Positions 25,315 to 32,581 of a stretch of DNA of 64,000 bases are shown in pieces. The translations under genes were made by a program, and so were the position numbers. Where the stretch lies: the NCBI RefSeq assembly GCF_000721265.1, contig NZ_JOFZ01000009.1, positions 186,001 through 250,000 of the forward strand, read 5' to 3'. Each line of letters opens with the position of its first letter. Position 1 is the stretch's first letter. The DNA comes from Streptomyces sp. NRRL F-5126 (GTDB lineage Bacteria; Actinomycetota; Actinomycetes; Streptomycetales; Streptomycetaceae). The notes under the pieces are model-generated. The model was not told the origin of the DNA, did no database searches, and saw only the letters and a program-made list of their open reading frames with translations.

Positions 25315-25347
25315 CCACGAGAAGTGGATCAGGGCCACTTCTCGTGG
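25315..25347. repeat. Perfect 13-bp inverted repeat near the transposase remnant
   Basis: CCACGAGAAGTGG at 25315-25327 pairs exactly with 25335-25347 around a 7-nt loop, ATCAGGG. No T-tract follows. It is about 100 nt before the IS-like remnant and could be a terminator, an IS-associated structure or a regulator site. Confidence 0.6.
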
Positions 25348-25439
25348 CCGCTGTCAGCCGGCTGTCCTGTCCGTCAGCAAGGTTCCCTGAACGCCATGTT
25401 GATTGAGAACACCGAGGGTCGGCGTTCACAATCAACGCA

Positions 25440-25800
25440 GCACGAAGCTGGGTCCCCTCGACCCGGACGATGTGGCTGACCTGCGTGTCTTCCTGGAGGT
25501 GGTTCCCGATCCCCGATCCCGGCGGGGCCGCTGGTACTCGTTGGCCCGATCCTGCTGGTCTGCGCGGCCGCTGCGGTCTCGGGGGCCCGGACCGTCGATG
25601 AGCTCGCCGAGTGGGGCTCCCGCGCCGACGCGGGGTTGCTCGCCAGACTTGGCGTGCGCCGTCACCTGCTGCGCCGGCGGCACGCGCCGTCCCGGTCGGC
25701 GATCGGGAGGGTCCTCGAGCGTCTCGACGCCGACGTACTCGACGCGGCGGTGGGCGCGTGGCTGACTCACCGCCACACACCTGTCGTGCTTCGGCTCAGC
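25440..25800 (+). mobile_element. Truncated, frameshifted ISAs1-family transposase fragment
   Basis: Two frames carry the N-terminal domain of an ISAs1-type DDE transposase. The first reads VADLRVFLEVVPDPRSRRGR then WYSLA. After a one-base loss in the run GGCCCG near 25541, the next frame continues as PILLVCAAAAVSGARTVDEL, AEWGSRADAGLLARLGVRRH, RSAIGRVLERLDADVLDAAV, GAWLTHR. Known members open with PDPRRRRGVRYPL and follow with GARTFTAIGEW and the LDADALDAAVGAW block, so the match is strong. The catalytic domain is missing and no terminal inverted repeats are clear, so it is an immobile relic. Confidence 0.65.
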
Positions 25801-25826
25801 CGCCGACCGAAGGCCGGAGGCGCCAG

Positions 25827-26987
25827 TCAGCAGGCGATTCCCGCAGCCTCACGCCGCAGTGCGACCATCGCCACGTCGTCGCCCAGTCGGCCGGACGCGT
25901 GGCGCAGCAGGTCTTCGGTGACCGACTTGAGCAAGGGTCCGGGGCCGTGGTCGGCGGCCCGGACGCCGAGCCGCTCAAGCAGCGGGTAGAACGAGCCGCG
26001 CCGGTCGCGCGCCTCGGTGACGCCATCGGTGTAGAGCAGCAGCCGGTCGCCCTCCGCGAAGTCGAAGGTGGTGACGGTGTACGGGGCGTCGACAAGACCG
26101 CCGAGGCCCAGCGGCGGCGCGGGCGACTCCACTTCCAGGGGTTCTGCCACGCCGTCGTGCAGCCGCAGCGGCGCGAGGTGCCCGCAGTTGACCACGTGGA
26201 CGCACGACCCGCTGTCCGGGATCTCGACGATAGCGGCCGTCGCGTACCGCTCCCCGGCGTCCTGCCCCGTTTCCCCGGGCTCGGCGAGACCCCAGCGGAC
26301 GCTGCCCTCGAGCGAGGCCACCAGGTCGGGCAGCGGCTCCTGGCGGTGTGCGGCGGCCCTGAACGCCCCGAGCACGGTCTCGGTGTCGCCGATCGAGTCG
26401 AGCCCGTGCCCGCGCACGTCGCCGATGAGCACGCGCGTGGCGTCCGCGGTGCGGGCGACCGCGTAGAGGTCGCCGCCGAGCCGCGTCCCGTCCTCGGCCG
26501 CGATGTACTCGGAGGCGATGGAGACCGGTCCCGCACGCTCCGGAAGCGGACGCAGGACGACCCCCTGCGCGACGTCCGACACCCGGCGCGAACGTGCCAG
26601 CAGCCGGCTCGCGGCCACGAGCAGCACGGAGAGTCCGACCAGGGAACCCAGCTGGACGAGCACGCTCTCGGTGTCCAGCATGTGGCGCTCCACCCCGGCG
26701 ACGATCAGCGCGACGACCGCAAGCGCCGCCGTCGCCGTCCCGGCGCGCGCCCCCATGACCGCGGCGACCAGCGCGACCGGCACCACGAGGATGTGGGCGA
26801 GGTGGAGGCCGGGCGGTATGAAGGCATCCGCCACCGGCACGGCCGCGATCAGGGCCGCCGAGAGCAGGAAGAGTGTCCGCTGGGCGCGCACGGAGGGGTG
26901 CCCCCGGCCCGGCGGCAGGCCCCACCTGCGTATCCGGCGTCCCAGCGTCCCCGCGCTGCGGTACGCCGCGACAAGGTTGACGGTCAT
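25827..26987 (-). CDS. Membrane-anchored SpoIIE/PP2C-type serine phosphatase
   Basis: The 386-residue protein has an N-terminal hydrophobic region of four to five spans between residues about 38 and 128 (LFLLSAALIAAVPVADAFI; LAHILVVPVALVAAVMGA; TAALAVVALIVAG; LGSLVGLSVLLVAASRLL), then a PP2C-like SpoIIE domain from about residue 145. The motifs RLGGDLYAVA, IGDVRGHGLDS, LLLYTDGVTEARD and LGDDVAMVAL carry the metal-binding Asp residues. It likely dephosphorylates an anti-sigma antagonist or similar target in response to a membrane signal. No kinase partner lies beside it. ATG 26987 overlaps TATAG-like promoter sequence. Confidence 0.88.
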   Translation of the reverse strand: MTVNLVAAYRSAGTLGRRIRRWGLPPGRGHPSVRAQRTLFLLSAALIAAVPVADAFIPPGLHLAHILVVPVALVAAVMGARAGTATAALAVVALIVAGVERHMLDTESVLVQLGSLVGLSVLLVAASRLLARSRRVSDVAQGVVLRPLPERAGPVSIASEYIAAEDGTRLGGDLYAVARTADATRVLIGDVRGHGLDSIGDTETVLGAFRAAAHRQEPLPDLVASLEGSVRWGLAEPGETGQDAGERYATAAIVEIPDSGSCVHVVNCGHLAPLRLHDGVAEPLEVESPAPPLGLGGLVDAPYTVTTFDFAEGDRLLLYTDGVTEARDRRGSFYPLLERLGVRAADHGPGPLLKSVTEDLLRHASGRLGDDVAMVALRREAAGIAC

Positions 26988-27018
26988 AGTGCGCCCGACA
27001 ACCTCCCATATATCCGCT

Positions 27019-27840
27019 TTATTCCGTCAGCATCGCGATCACCACCGCGGCGAGCAGCCCGATGTACGTCCACGCGTAGGGGCGGTCGGGAATGCGCGGC
27101 GGGCGCCGTCGCAGCACCGCGATCACCGGCAGGGCCCCGAGCAGCAGCGCCGAGGCGGCGCGGAGGTCGACGGCACCCACCAGGTGGACGGACGCGCCGT
27201 GGTGCGCGTGGACCGTGGCGCCCGCGAGGGAGACTGCGGCGGCCGGCACCGCGATGGCCAGCGTGAGCGGGTTGGCCAGCGCCGTCGCCACCCGCATGGT
27301 GTGCCCGGCACGCCGCATCGCGGGGACGGTCATGACGCTGCCGCCCACGCCGAGGAAGGCCGCGACCGCGCCGACCGGCACCCCGAGCGCGGCGGGCAGC
27401 GGCGCCGGGGCCCGGGTCGGCGCCTGGGCCCGGCCGGGCGCCGGCCGCAGGAAGCCCGGCCGCAGGAGCAGGTCGGCGATGGTGGCGGCGACGTACGCGA
27501 CGAACGCCCAGCGCGCCGGTCCGGCCGGCGCGAGGCGCGACGCGACGGCCCCCGCCGCGGCCCCGGCCGCCAGCAGCGGGAGCAGCGCCGTGCCGCCCCG
27601 CAGCTCGCGCAGCACGCGCCGCGGGGTGACGGCCGTCGCGAACCCCGCGTTCACCGCCATCACCACGGCGGAGGTCGCGGCCGCCACCCGCATCGCGTCC
27701 GCGCCGAGCGCGGCGTCCGCCCACACCACGACCGGCACCGCGACGAACCCGCCGCCGAACCCGAACAGCACGGTGGTGACCCCGGTGAGGAGCCCGATCC
27801 CGATCAGCGAGGCAACGCTCGCGTCCACACTCACGTCCAC
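27019..27840 (-). CDS. Sulfite exporter TauE/SafE-family membrane protein
   Basis: The 273-residue protein has about eight hydrophobic spans and the family hallmark near the first span, GIGLLTGVTTVLFGFGGGFV AVPVV, echoed in the second half by GVPVGAVAAFLGVGGSVMTVP (the repeat that forms the two symmetric halves). The family moves organosulfonates, sulfite or other anions out of the cell; the substrate is unknown here. GTG 27840 places TM1 properly; ATG 27894 would add 18 residues and is possible. It is divergent from the AraC gene, which may regulate it. Confidence 0.82.
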   Translation of the reverse strand: MDVSVDASVASLIGIGLLTGVTTVLFGFGGGFVAVPVVVWADAALGADAMRVAAATSAVVMAVNAGFATAVTPRRVLRELRGGTALLPLLAAGAAAGAVASRLAPAGPARWAFVAYVAATIADLLLRPGFLRPAPGRAQAPTRAPAPLPAALGVPVGAVAAFLGVGGSVMTVPAMRRAGHTMRVATALANPLTLAIAVPAAAVSLAGATVHAHHGASVHLVGAVDLRAASALLLGALPVIAVLRRRPPRIPDRPYAWTYIGLLAAVVIAMLTE

Positions 27841-27925
27841 GACACCCACCCCACCAGCCCTGGCGGGCGTCCTGCATGCGATGTTCGGCACCATTCCTTC
27901 GAGGGTCGGCCAGTAGGCTGGTCCC

Positions 27926-28687
27926 ATGAGGAACGTCTCCCTCGCCGACGTGGACCACGTCGACCGGGCCGTCCTGCCGATCGGCACCGACTACCCGCCG
28001 GGCCACCTGCTCGACTGGCACGCGCACCGGCGTGCGCAGTTCCTCTACGGCGCCACGGGCGTGATGGTCGTGGAGACCGCCGGGGGCGCCTGGACCGTGC
28101 CGCCGGAGCGTGCCGTGCTGATCCCGGCGGCCGTACGGCACCGCGTCCGCATGCTGGGGGTGTCCACGCGGAGCCTGTACGTGGAGCCGGGCGCCGTGCC
28201 CTGGTGGCCCGCCGGCTGCACGGTCGTGGACGTTCCGCCGCTGCTGCGCGAACTGCTGTCCGCCGCCGCCGGGTTCGAGGCCGACTACAGCCTGTCGGGG
28301 CGCGAGGGCGCCATCGCCGCGCTCCTCCTGCACGAGATCGCCGAACTCGCCCCGCTGCCGTTCCACGTCGGCATCCCCGCCTCCGGCGACCTCGCCGCGC
28401 TCTGCCGCGCCTACCTCGCCGCCCCTGACGCGGGCGTGGCCAACGCCGACTGGGCCGCGCGTGCGGCCATGAGCGAGCGTGCCTTCACCCGGCGCTTCCG
28501 CGCGGAGACCGGTGAGAGCCCCGCCGTCTGGCGGGCACGCGCCCGCCTGCTGGCGGCCGTCCCGCTGCTGCGCGCCGCGACCGTCACCGAGGTCGCGGGG
28601 CGCATCGGCTACGCGTCCCCGGCAGCGTTCACCGCCGCGTTCACGCGCGCCTTCGGCCTGCCGCCTTCGCGCTTCACGTCCGGCTGA
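27926..28687 (+). CDS. AraC-family transcriptional regulator
   Basis: The 253-residue protein has an N-terminal cupin-like sensor domain (YPPGHLLDWHAHRRAQFLYG ... WTVPPERAVLIPAAVRHRV, with His residues that may hold a metal) and a C-terminal two-HTH AraC domain (ANADWAARAAMSERAFTRRF, RAETGESPAVWRARARLLAA, VTEVAGRIGYASPAAFTAAF). This is the cupin-AraC layout of regulators that control a divergent permease; the TauE/SafE gene at 27019-27840 is divergent with an 85-nt gap. Its last 79 nt are antisense to the end of the MarR gene. Confidence 0.86.
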   Translation: MRNVSLADVDHVDRAVLPIGTDYPPGHLLDWHAHRRAQFLYGATGVMVVETAGGAWTVPPERAVLIPAAVRHRVRMLGVSTRSLYVEPGAVPWWPAGCTVVDVPPLLRELLSAAAGFEADYSLSGREGAIAALLLHEIAELAPLPFHVGIPASGDLAALCRAYLAAPDAGVANADWAARAAMSERAFTRRFRAETGESPAVWRARARLLAAVPLLRAATVTEVAGRIGYASPAAFTAAFTRAFGLPPSRFTSG

Positions 28688-29184
28688 GCGTCGGGCGTAC
28701 CTGCGGCGCACGGCTCGCCCGGCCGGACGACGCGCTCCAGCAGGGCGACGAGCCGGGCGCGTTCCGCCGGGGTGAGGTCCGACGTCAGCTCGTCGTCGGC
28801 GCGGTAGCCGAGCTCATCGGCGACGGCAAGACGGCGTCGGCCGGCGGGCGAGATCGTGACGGCGTTCTTGCGCCGGTCGCGTGCGTCGGGCGCCCGGGCC
28901 AGCAGACCGTCCGCCTGCAGCTCGCCGAGGACGGTCACCATGTGCTTGGGGTCGATGCCGAGCCCGCGGGCCAGCGCCGCCTGGGAGACCGGACCGGACT
29001 CCGCGACGGCCGAAAGCACCGCATACTGCACCATGCGCAGGCCCGCCTCGGCGAGCGCCGCGGCGACCAGCCGGTGGCCGCGCGCGGCGGCACCTCCGAG
29101 CAGCCGGCTGGGAAGGGCGCGGATCCGCGCGGGGACCACGGGGGCCACGGGGTCCGCCGGGGCCGTGGGCGTCGTCTTGGCCAT
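28609..29184 (-). CDS. MarR-family transcriptional regulator with an antisense-encoded C-terminal tail
   Basis: The 191-residue protein has the MarR winged HTH (MVQYAVLSAVAESGPVSQAA, LARGLGIDPKHMVTVLGELQ, ADGLLARAPDARDRRKNAVT) and flanking dimerisation helices. Residues after about 158 (AAGTPDAQPDVKREGGRPKA RVNAAVNAAGDA) are a non-conserved basic/Ala tail that runs through the 3' end of the AraC gene for 79 nt, so the original stop was probably lost. It is divergent from the oxidoreductase at 29289, with a palindromic site between them at 29207-29223, and probably represses it. Confidence 0.83.
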   Translation of the reverse strand: MAKTTPTAPADPVAPVVPARIRALPSRLLGGAAARGHRLVAAALAEAGLRMVQYAVLSAVAESGPVSQAALARGLGIDPKHMVTVLGELQADGLLARAPDARDRRKNAVTISPAGRRRLAVADELGYRADDELTSDLTPAERARLVALLERVVRPGEPCAAGTPDAQPDVKREGGRPKARVNAAVNAAGDA

Positions 29185-29206
29185 GGGCGGCAGCGTACGG
29201 AAAAAC

Positions 29207-29223
29207 CGTTGGGCTCACCAACG
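29207..29223. promoter_or_regulatory. CGTTGG-GCTCA-CCAACG operator between MarR and oxidoreductase genes
   Basis: A perfect 6-bp-arm inverted repeat with a 5-nt spacer, 22 nt upstream of the MarR start and 65 nt upstream of the oxidoreductase. The size and position are typical of MarR sites. Confidence 0.55.
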
Positions 29224-29288
29224 ATTACGCCCTACCGTGAGGCCCCGAGTTCCACCCGTCACACCCGTCCCCCACACAGGAGGTGTTC

Positions 29289-30218
29289 GTGCGGCGCGTC
29301 CGCCATCACGAGTACGGCGGCCCCGAGGTACTGCGCCTCGAAGAGGCCGAGACCCCCGAGCCCGCGGACGGGGAGCTGCTCGTACGCACCGAGGCCATCG
29401 GCGTCACCCTTCCCGTGGTGCGCGCGGTGCGCGAGGGGCGGGGGCCGCTGCCCGGCGTGCTGGGCGGCGAGATCGCCGGCACCGTCGTCGCCGTCGGCGC
29501 GGGCGTGCGGGGATTCGGCCCCGGCGACCGCGTCACGTCCCTCACGTTCAGCGGGTCCTACGCCGAACTGGCTCTGGCGCCCGCCGCCATGGCGAGCCGC
29601 GTCCCGGACGGGGCGAGCGCCGAGCAGGCCGTCGCGCTCGTACGCGGCGGCCACGTCGCGCTGGCCGCGCTGGCCACCGCCGAACCCGGGCCCGGGGCGT
29701 CGGTCCTCGTCACGGGCGCCGCGAGCGGCGTGGGCCATCTCGCCATCCAGCTGGCACGACTGCGCGGCGCGCGGCGGGTGGTCGCGGCCGTGGGCTCCCG
29801 GGCCAAGGAGGACTTCCTGCGCGGCCTCGGCGCCGACGAGGTCGTGACGTACGACAGCGACGACTGGGGCGAGCCGGCCGACATCGTCCTGGACGGCGTC
29901 GGCGGCGAGGTACTCCCACGTGCCCTGAGGGCACTGGCACCCGGCGGCCGCCTCGTCTTCTTCGGCTCGGGCGGCGGCACCGTCCCCGCCTTCGAGCTGC
30001 TGGCGGGCGGGAAGACGATCACGGGCCTCACGATGCGCAGGTTCTCCACGGCGCGGCGCGAGCTGTACGAGCGCCACGGCAAGCAGCTGTGGGACCTGGC
30101 GCTCTCCGGCCGCCTGAGCGCCGCCGTCCACGCCCGCATCCCCCTGGCCGAGGCGGCCAGGGCGCACGAGATCATCGAGGCCCGCACAAACCTGGGCAAG
30201 GTGGTCCTGCTGCCCTGA
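29289..30218 (+). CDS. Zinc-less quinone oxidoreductase / MDR-family alcohol dehydrogenase-like protein
   Basis: The 309-residue NADPH-dependent medium-chain reductase belongs to the quinone oxidoreductase group. It has an N-terminal GroES-like domain (EAETPEPADGELLVRTEAIG; GVLGGEIAGTVVAVGAGVRG), and a Rossmann domain with GASVLVTGAASGVGHLAIQL. It lacks the catalytic zinc Cys/His set, as expected for the subfamily that reduces quinones or enals. GTG 29289 has a perfect AGGAGG five nt upstream and is preferred over GTG 29283. It is divergently controlled with MarR 28609-29184, a pairing typical of oxidative or quinone stress response. Confidence 0.87.
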   Translation: MRRVRHHEYGGPEVLRLEEAETPEPADGELLVRTEAIGVTLPVVRAVREGRGPLPGVLGGEIAGTVVAVGAGVRGFGPGDRVTSLTFSGSYAELALAPAAMASRVPDGASAEQAVALVRGGHVALAALATAEPGPGASVLVTGAASGVGHLAIQLARLRGARRVVAAVGSRAKEDFLRGLGADEVVTYDSDDWGEPADIVLDGVGGEVLPRALRALAPGGRLVFFGSGGGTVPAFELLAGGKTITGLTMRRFSTARRELYERHGKQLWDLALSGRLSAAVHARIPLAEAARAHEIIEARTNLGKVVLLP

Positions 30219-30234
30219 AGGGGCGGCAATTTTC

Positions 30235-30250
30235 TGGACTTGCCAGTCCA
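30235..30250. promoter_or_regulatory. TGGACT-TGCC-AGTCCA palindrome upstream of the SDR gene
   Basis: A perfect 6-bp inverted repeat, 70 nt before the SDR start, in an AT-richer patch. TetR regulators next to SDR genes often bind TTGGACN-type palindromes, so it is a candidate site for the convergent TetR (30994-31668). Confidence 0.5.
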
Positions 30251-30319
30251 ATTTCTCCGTCGCACAGTGGCTCCTGGCCCTGCCACACCGGGGCACAGAC
30301 CTGAGAAACGGAGTGGACC

Positions 30320-31084
30320 GTGTCGATGCGACTCATGGGCAAGACCGCGCTGGTGACCGGCGCGACAAGCAACATCGGGCGAGCGATCGCGGAGGCGTTC
30401 GCCGCCGAAGGCGCGCATGTGGCCGTCTCCGGCCGCAGCAGCGAGCGCGGCGCGGAGGTCGTCGAGGGGATCCGCGCACGCGGCGGCCGTGCCGACTTCG
30501 TGCGGGCCGACCTGGACGGCAGCGCCGCCGCCTCCCAGGCACTGGCCAAAGAGGCGGAGCAGGCTCTCGGCGGCCGTATCGACGTCCTCGTCAACAACGC
30601 GGGCATCTACCCGGGCGACACCACCCCGGCCACCGACGAGGGGACCTTCGACCGGGTCTACGCCGTGAACGTGAAAGCGCCCTTCTTCCTGACGGCCGCC
30701 GTCGCCCCCGCCATGGTGGCCGCCGGCGGCGGGGCGATCATCAACCTGGGGTCGTGGATCGCCCGCCTCGGCGTCCCTCTCGGCGCCCTCTACAGCTCGA
30801 CGAAGGGCGCCGTCGAGACACTGACCCGGGCATGGGCGGCGGAGTTCGGGCCGCACGGCGTACGGGTGAACGCGATCTCCCCCGGCGTGGTGCTGGCGCC
30901 GTCGCCGGGCGACCCCCACCCCGGCGAGGTCATGATGAAGGGCACCCCGGCAGGCCGCCTTGGCACCCCTGACGCCATCGCGAACGCCGCCGTCTACCTG
31001 GCCGGCGACGAGTCGTCGTTCGTGCACGGCATCGTGCTCGACGTCGACGGAGGCCGCACCACCGCCGCCGTCATCGCCGCCTGA
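30320..31084 (+). CDS. Short-chain dehydrogenase/reductase (SDR)
   Basis: The 254-residue classical SDR has the cofactor motif TGATSNIG (TGxxxGxG variant), NNAG at about residues 91-94, the catalytic Ser followed by YSSTKGA (Tyr-x3-Lys), and the PG motif SPGVV. Family members oxidise or reduce alcohols and ketones with NAD(P)H; the substrate is unknown. GTG 30320 follows GGAGTGG. It converges with a TetR gene that overlaps its 3' end by 91 nt on the opposite strand, and a palindrome (30235-30250) precedes it. Confidence 0.88.
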   Translation: MSMRLMGKTALVTGATSNIGRAIAEAFAAEGAHVAVSGRSSERGAEVVEGIRARGGRADFVRADLDGSAAASQALAKEAEQALGGRIDVLVNNAGIYPGDTTPATDEGTFDRVYAVNVKAPFFLTAAVAPAMVAAGGGAIINLGSWIARLGVPLGALYSSTKGAVETLTRAWAAEFGPHGVRVNAISPGVVLAPSPGDPHPGEVMMKGTPAGRLGTPDAIANAAVYLAGDESSFVHGIVLDVDGGRTTAAVIAA

Positions 31085-31668
31085 CGCAGGTCCGCGATCC
31101 CCTGGTCGAGGGCAGCGCGCAGGTGGGCGGAGCGACCGGTCGACAGCAGGATCGAAACGCCGCCCTGGACCGCCGCGAGCAGCGCGGCGGCCCTCGTGTC
31201 GACGTCGATCCCGGCGGGAAGCCTGCCGGTCGCCTGCAAAGCCCTGATGCCCGCCGCCAGGCTCTCCTGCCAGCGGCGCATCAGCTCCGTCACGATCGCG
31301 CGCGTGCCGGGGGTCGAGCGCCCGATCTGCAGGAACAGCGACCCCAGCGGGCACTGGTCGCCCTGCGCCTCATAGCGTTCGACCACCACGTCCCGCCACC
31401 GCTGCCACGCTTCCCAGGAGTCCAGGCACCCGAGGTAGGGCTGCTGGTCCTCCAGCACCTGATCGGCCTCGTACTGGGCCACCGCCACGAGGAGTTCGTC
31501 CTTGCCCGACGGGAAGTAGTGGAAGAGCTGGCTCTTACTGGTGCCGGTACGCGCCATGACATCGTCGAGCGTCGCCATGGCGACACCCCGCTCCCGAAGC
31601 ACCGCCGCGGCCCCCTCGACGATCCGGGCCCGCGTCGCCCTGCCCTTCGCCGTCAGCTCACCACGCAC
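30994..31668 (-). CDS. TetR-family transcriptional regulator
   Basis: The 224-residue protein has an N-terminal TetR HTH (RATRARIVEGAAAVLRERGV, ATLDDVMARTGTSKSQLFHY, FPSGKDELLVAVAQYEADQV) and a helical ligand domain ending near SILLSTGRSAHLRAALDQGI. The last 25-30 codons (ADLRQAAMTAAVVRPPSTSS) run through the antisense of the SDR gene and are probably extra. GTG 31668 with GGGGAGGGG upstream is chosen; GTG 31737 would overlap the upstream DUF3099 stop as GTGA and give 23 more residues. The SDR is its likely target. Confidence 0.83.
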   Translation of the reverse strand: MRGELTAKGRATRARIVEGAAAVLRERGVAMATLDDVMARTGTSKSQLFHYFPSGKDELLVAVAQYEADQVLEDQQPYLGCLDSWEAWQRWRDVVVERYEAQGDQCPLGSLFLQIGRSTPGTRAIVTELMRRWQESLAAGIRALQATGRLPAGIDVDTRAAALLAAVQGGVSILLSTGRSAHLRAALDQGIADLRQAAMTAAVVRPPSTSSTMPCTNDDSSPAR

Positions 31669-31733
31669 CCCGCGCGCCCCTCCCCGAGCGGCCCCGAGCG
31701 GCACCGACCGGCCACCGGTCCGGCCGACGCGGG

Positions 31734-32045
31734 TCACGGACGGTCGCGGTGGTCGTTGTGGCCGTTCTTGCTGTCGTTCTTCTTCTTGTCGGGAGGCGTT
31801 CTGCCGTCGAGCTCGTCCCACCACTCGTCCGACTTCGCGTCCCCGGACGTCTCGTCCCACCACCGGTCGTCACGACCGCGCGAGTTGCCGATCATGGCGG
31901 CGACCGGCGGAATGATCATCGCGACAACGCACAGCCCGACCGCGGCGGGGATCGACCACAGGCGCACGAAGGCCCATGCCGAGATGAAGAGGACCAGACA
32001 TCCACCCATCAGCATGAAGTAACGACGACGGCGTCGCGTGTACAT
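31734..32045 (-). CDS. DUF3099-domain membrane protein
   Basis: The 103-residue protein has two hydrophobic spans (YFMLMGGCLVLFISAWAFVR; VGLCVVAMIIPPVAAMIGNS) and a charged C-terminus with WWDETSGDAKSDEWWDELDG, a layout and motif pattern typical of DUF3099 in actinobacteria. Function is unknown. I recall it close to the DUF1416/sulfurtransferase genes in S. coelicolor. ATG 32045 is chosen. Confidence 0.82.
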   Translation of the reverse strand: MYTRRRRRYFMLMGGCLVLFISAWAFVRLWSIPAAVGLCVVAMIIPPVAAMIGNSRGRDDRWWDETSGDAKSDEWWDELDGRTPPDKKKNDSKNGHNDHRDRP

Positions 32046-32112
32046 GCTTCAAGCGTACGACCGGCGGGCCGCCGACGCCCTGCCGCGGAAGGGAATTCCG
32101 GCGGCGCGCACT

Positions 32113-32154
32113 GGGGCCCGCCGCCGGGGAGTTGATCCCCCGGCGGCGGGCCCC
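32113..32154 (-). terminator. Perfect 17-bp stem-loop downstream of DUF1416
   Basis: The arms 32113-32129 and 32138-32154 (GGGGCCCGCCGCCGGGG and its exact complement) enclose an 8-nt loop. It lies between the end of the sulfurtransferase/DUF1416 unit and the DUF3099 start. No T-run is seen. Confidence 0.7.
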
Positions 32155-32204
32155 TGTCATGCCCTGCGGGCGGTGCGCTCCGCCTTCGCGGAGGCGTGGC
32201 CGCC

Positions 32205-32252
32205 TGCGTCGGACGCGGCCTGCGTCAGACCGACGCCGCGTGCGTCAGACCG
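32205..32252. repeat. Three degenerate TGCGTCNGAC repeats at the end of DUF1416
   Basis: TGCGTCGGAC occurs at 32205-32214, and TGCGTCAGACCG at 32221-32232 and 32241-32252. The last copy contains the DUF1416 stop. This looks like a small local duplication that may have moved the stop. Confidence 0.45.
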
Positions 32253-32532
32253 CGATCGCGACCTCCGCGAGCCCGCCCGTCTGCGCGACGACCGTACGGT
32301 CCGCCGTGCCGCCCGGGATCAGGGCGCGCACCGTCCACGTGCCCTCGGCCGCGTAGAAGCGGAACTGCCCGGTCGCCGAGGTCGGGACCTCCGCGGTGAA
32401 CTCACCGGTCGAGTCCAGCAGGCGCACGTACCCCGTGACGGGCTCGCCGTCACGCGTCACGAAACCCTGGATGGTCGTCTCGCCGGGCTTGATCGTCGAG
32501 GCGTCGGGGCCACCGGCCTTCGCTCCACACAT
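32245..32532 (-). CDS. DUF1416-domain protein
   Basis: The 95-residue protein MCGAKAGGPDASTIKPGETT (start) continues with IQGFVTRDGEPVTGYVRLLD, QFRFYAAEGTWTVRALIPGG, a beta-sandwich (carboxypeptidase-regulatory-like/DUF1416) found next to thiosulfate sulfurtransferase in actinobacteria. It carries a conserved Cys at position 2. The biochemical role is unknown, but the fixed linkage with the sulfurtransferase 49 nt upstream points to sulfur transfer. ATG 32532 follows GGAGGACGAAG. Confidence 0.88.
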   Translation of the reverse strand: MCGAKAGGPDASTIKPGETTIQGFVTRDGEPVTGYVRLLDSTGEFTAEVPTSATGQFRFYAAEGTWTVRALIPGGTADRTVVAQTGGLAEVAIAV

Positions 32533-32581
32533 GCTTCTTCGTCCTCCGGGTCGGTCGGTCGGGCGGTTGGGGAAAGGGCGG

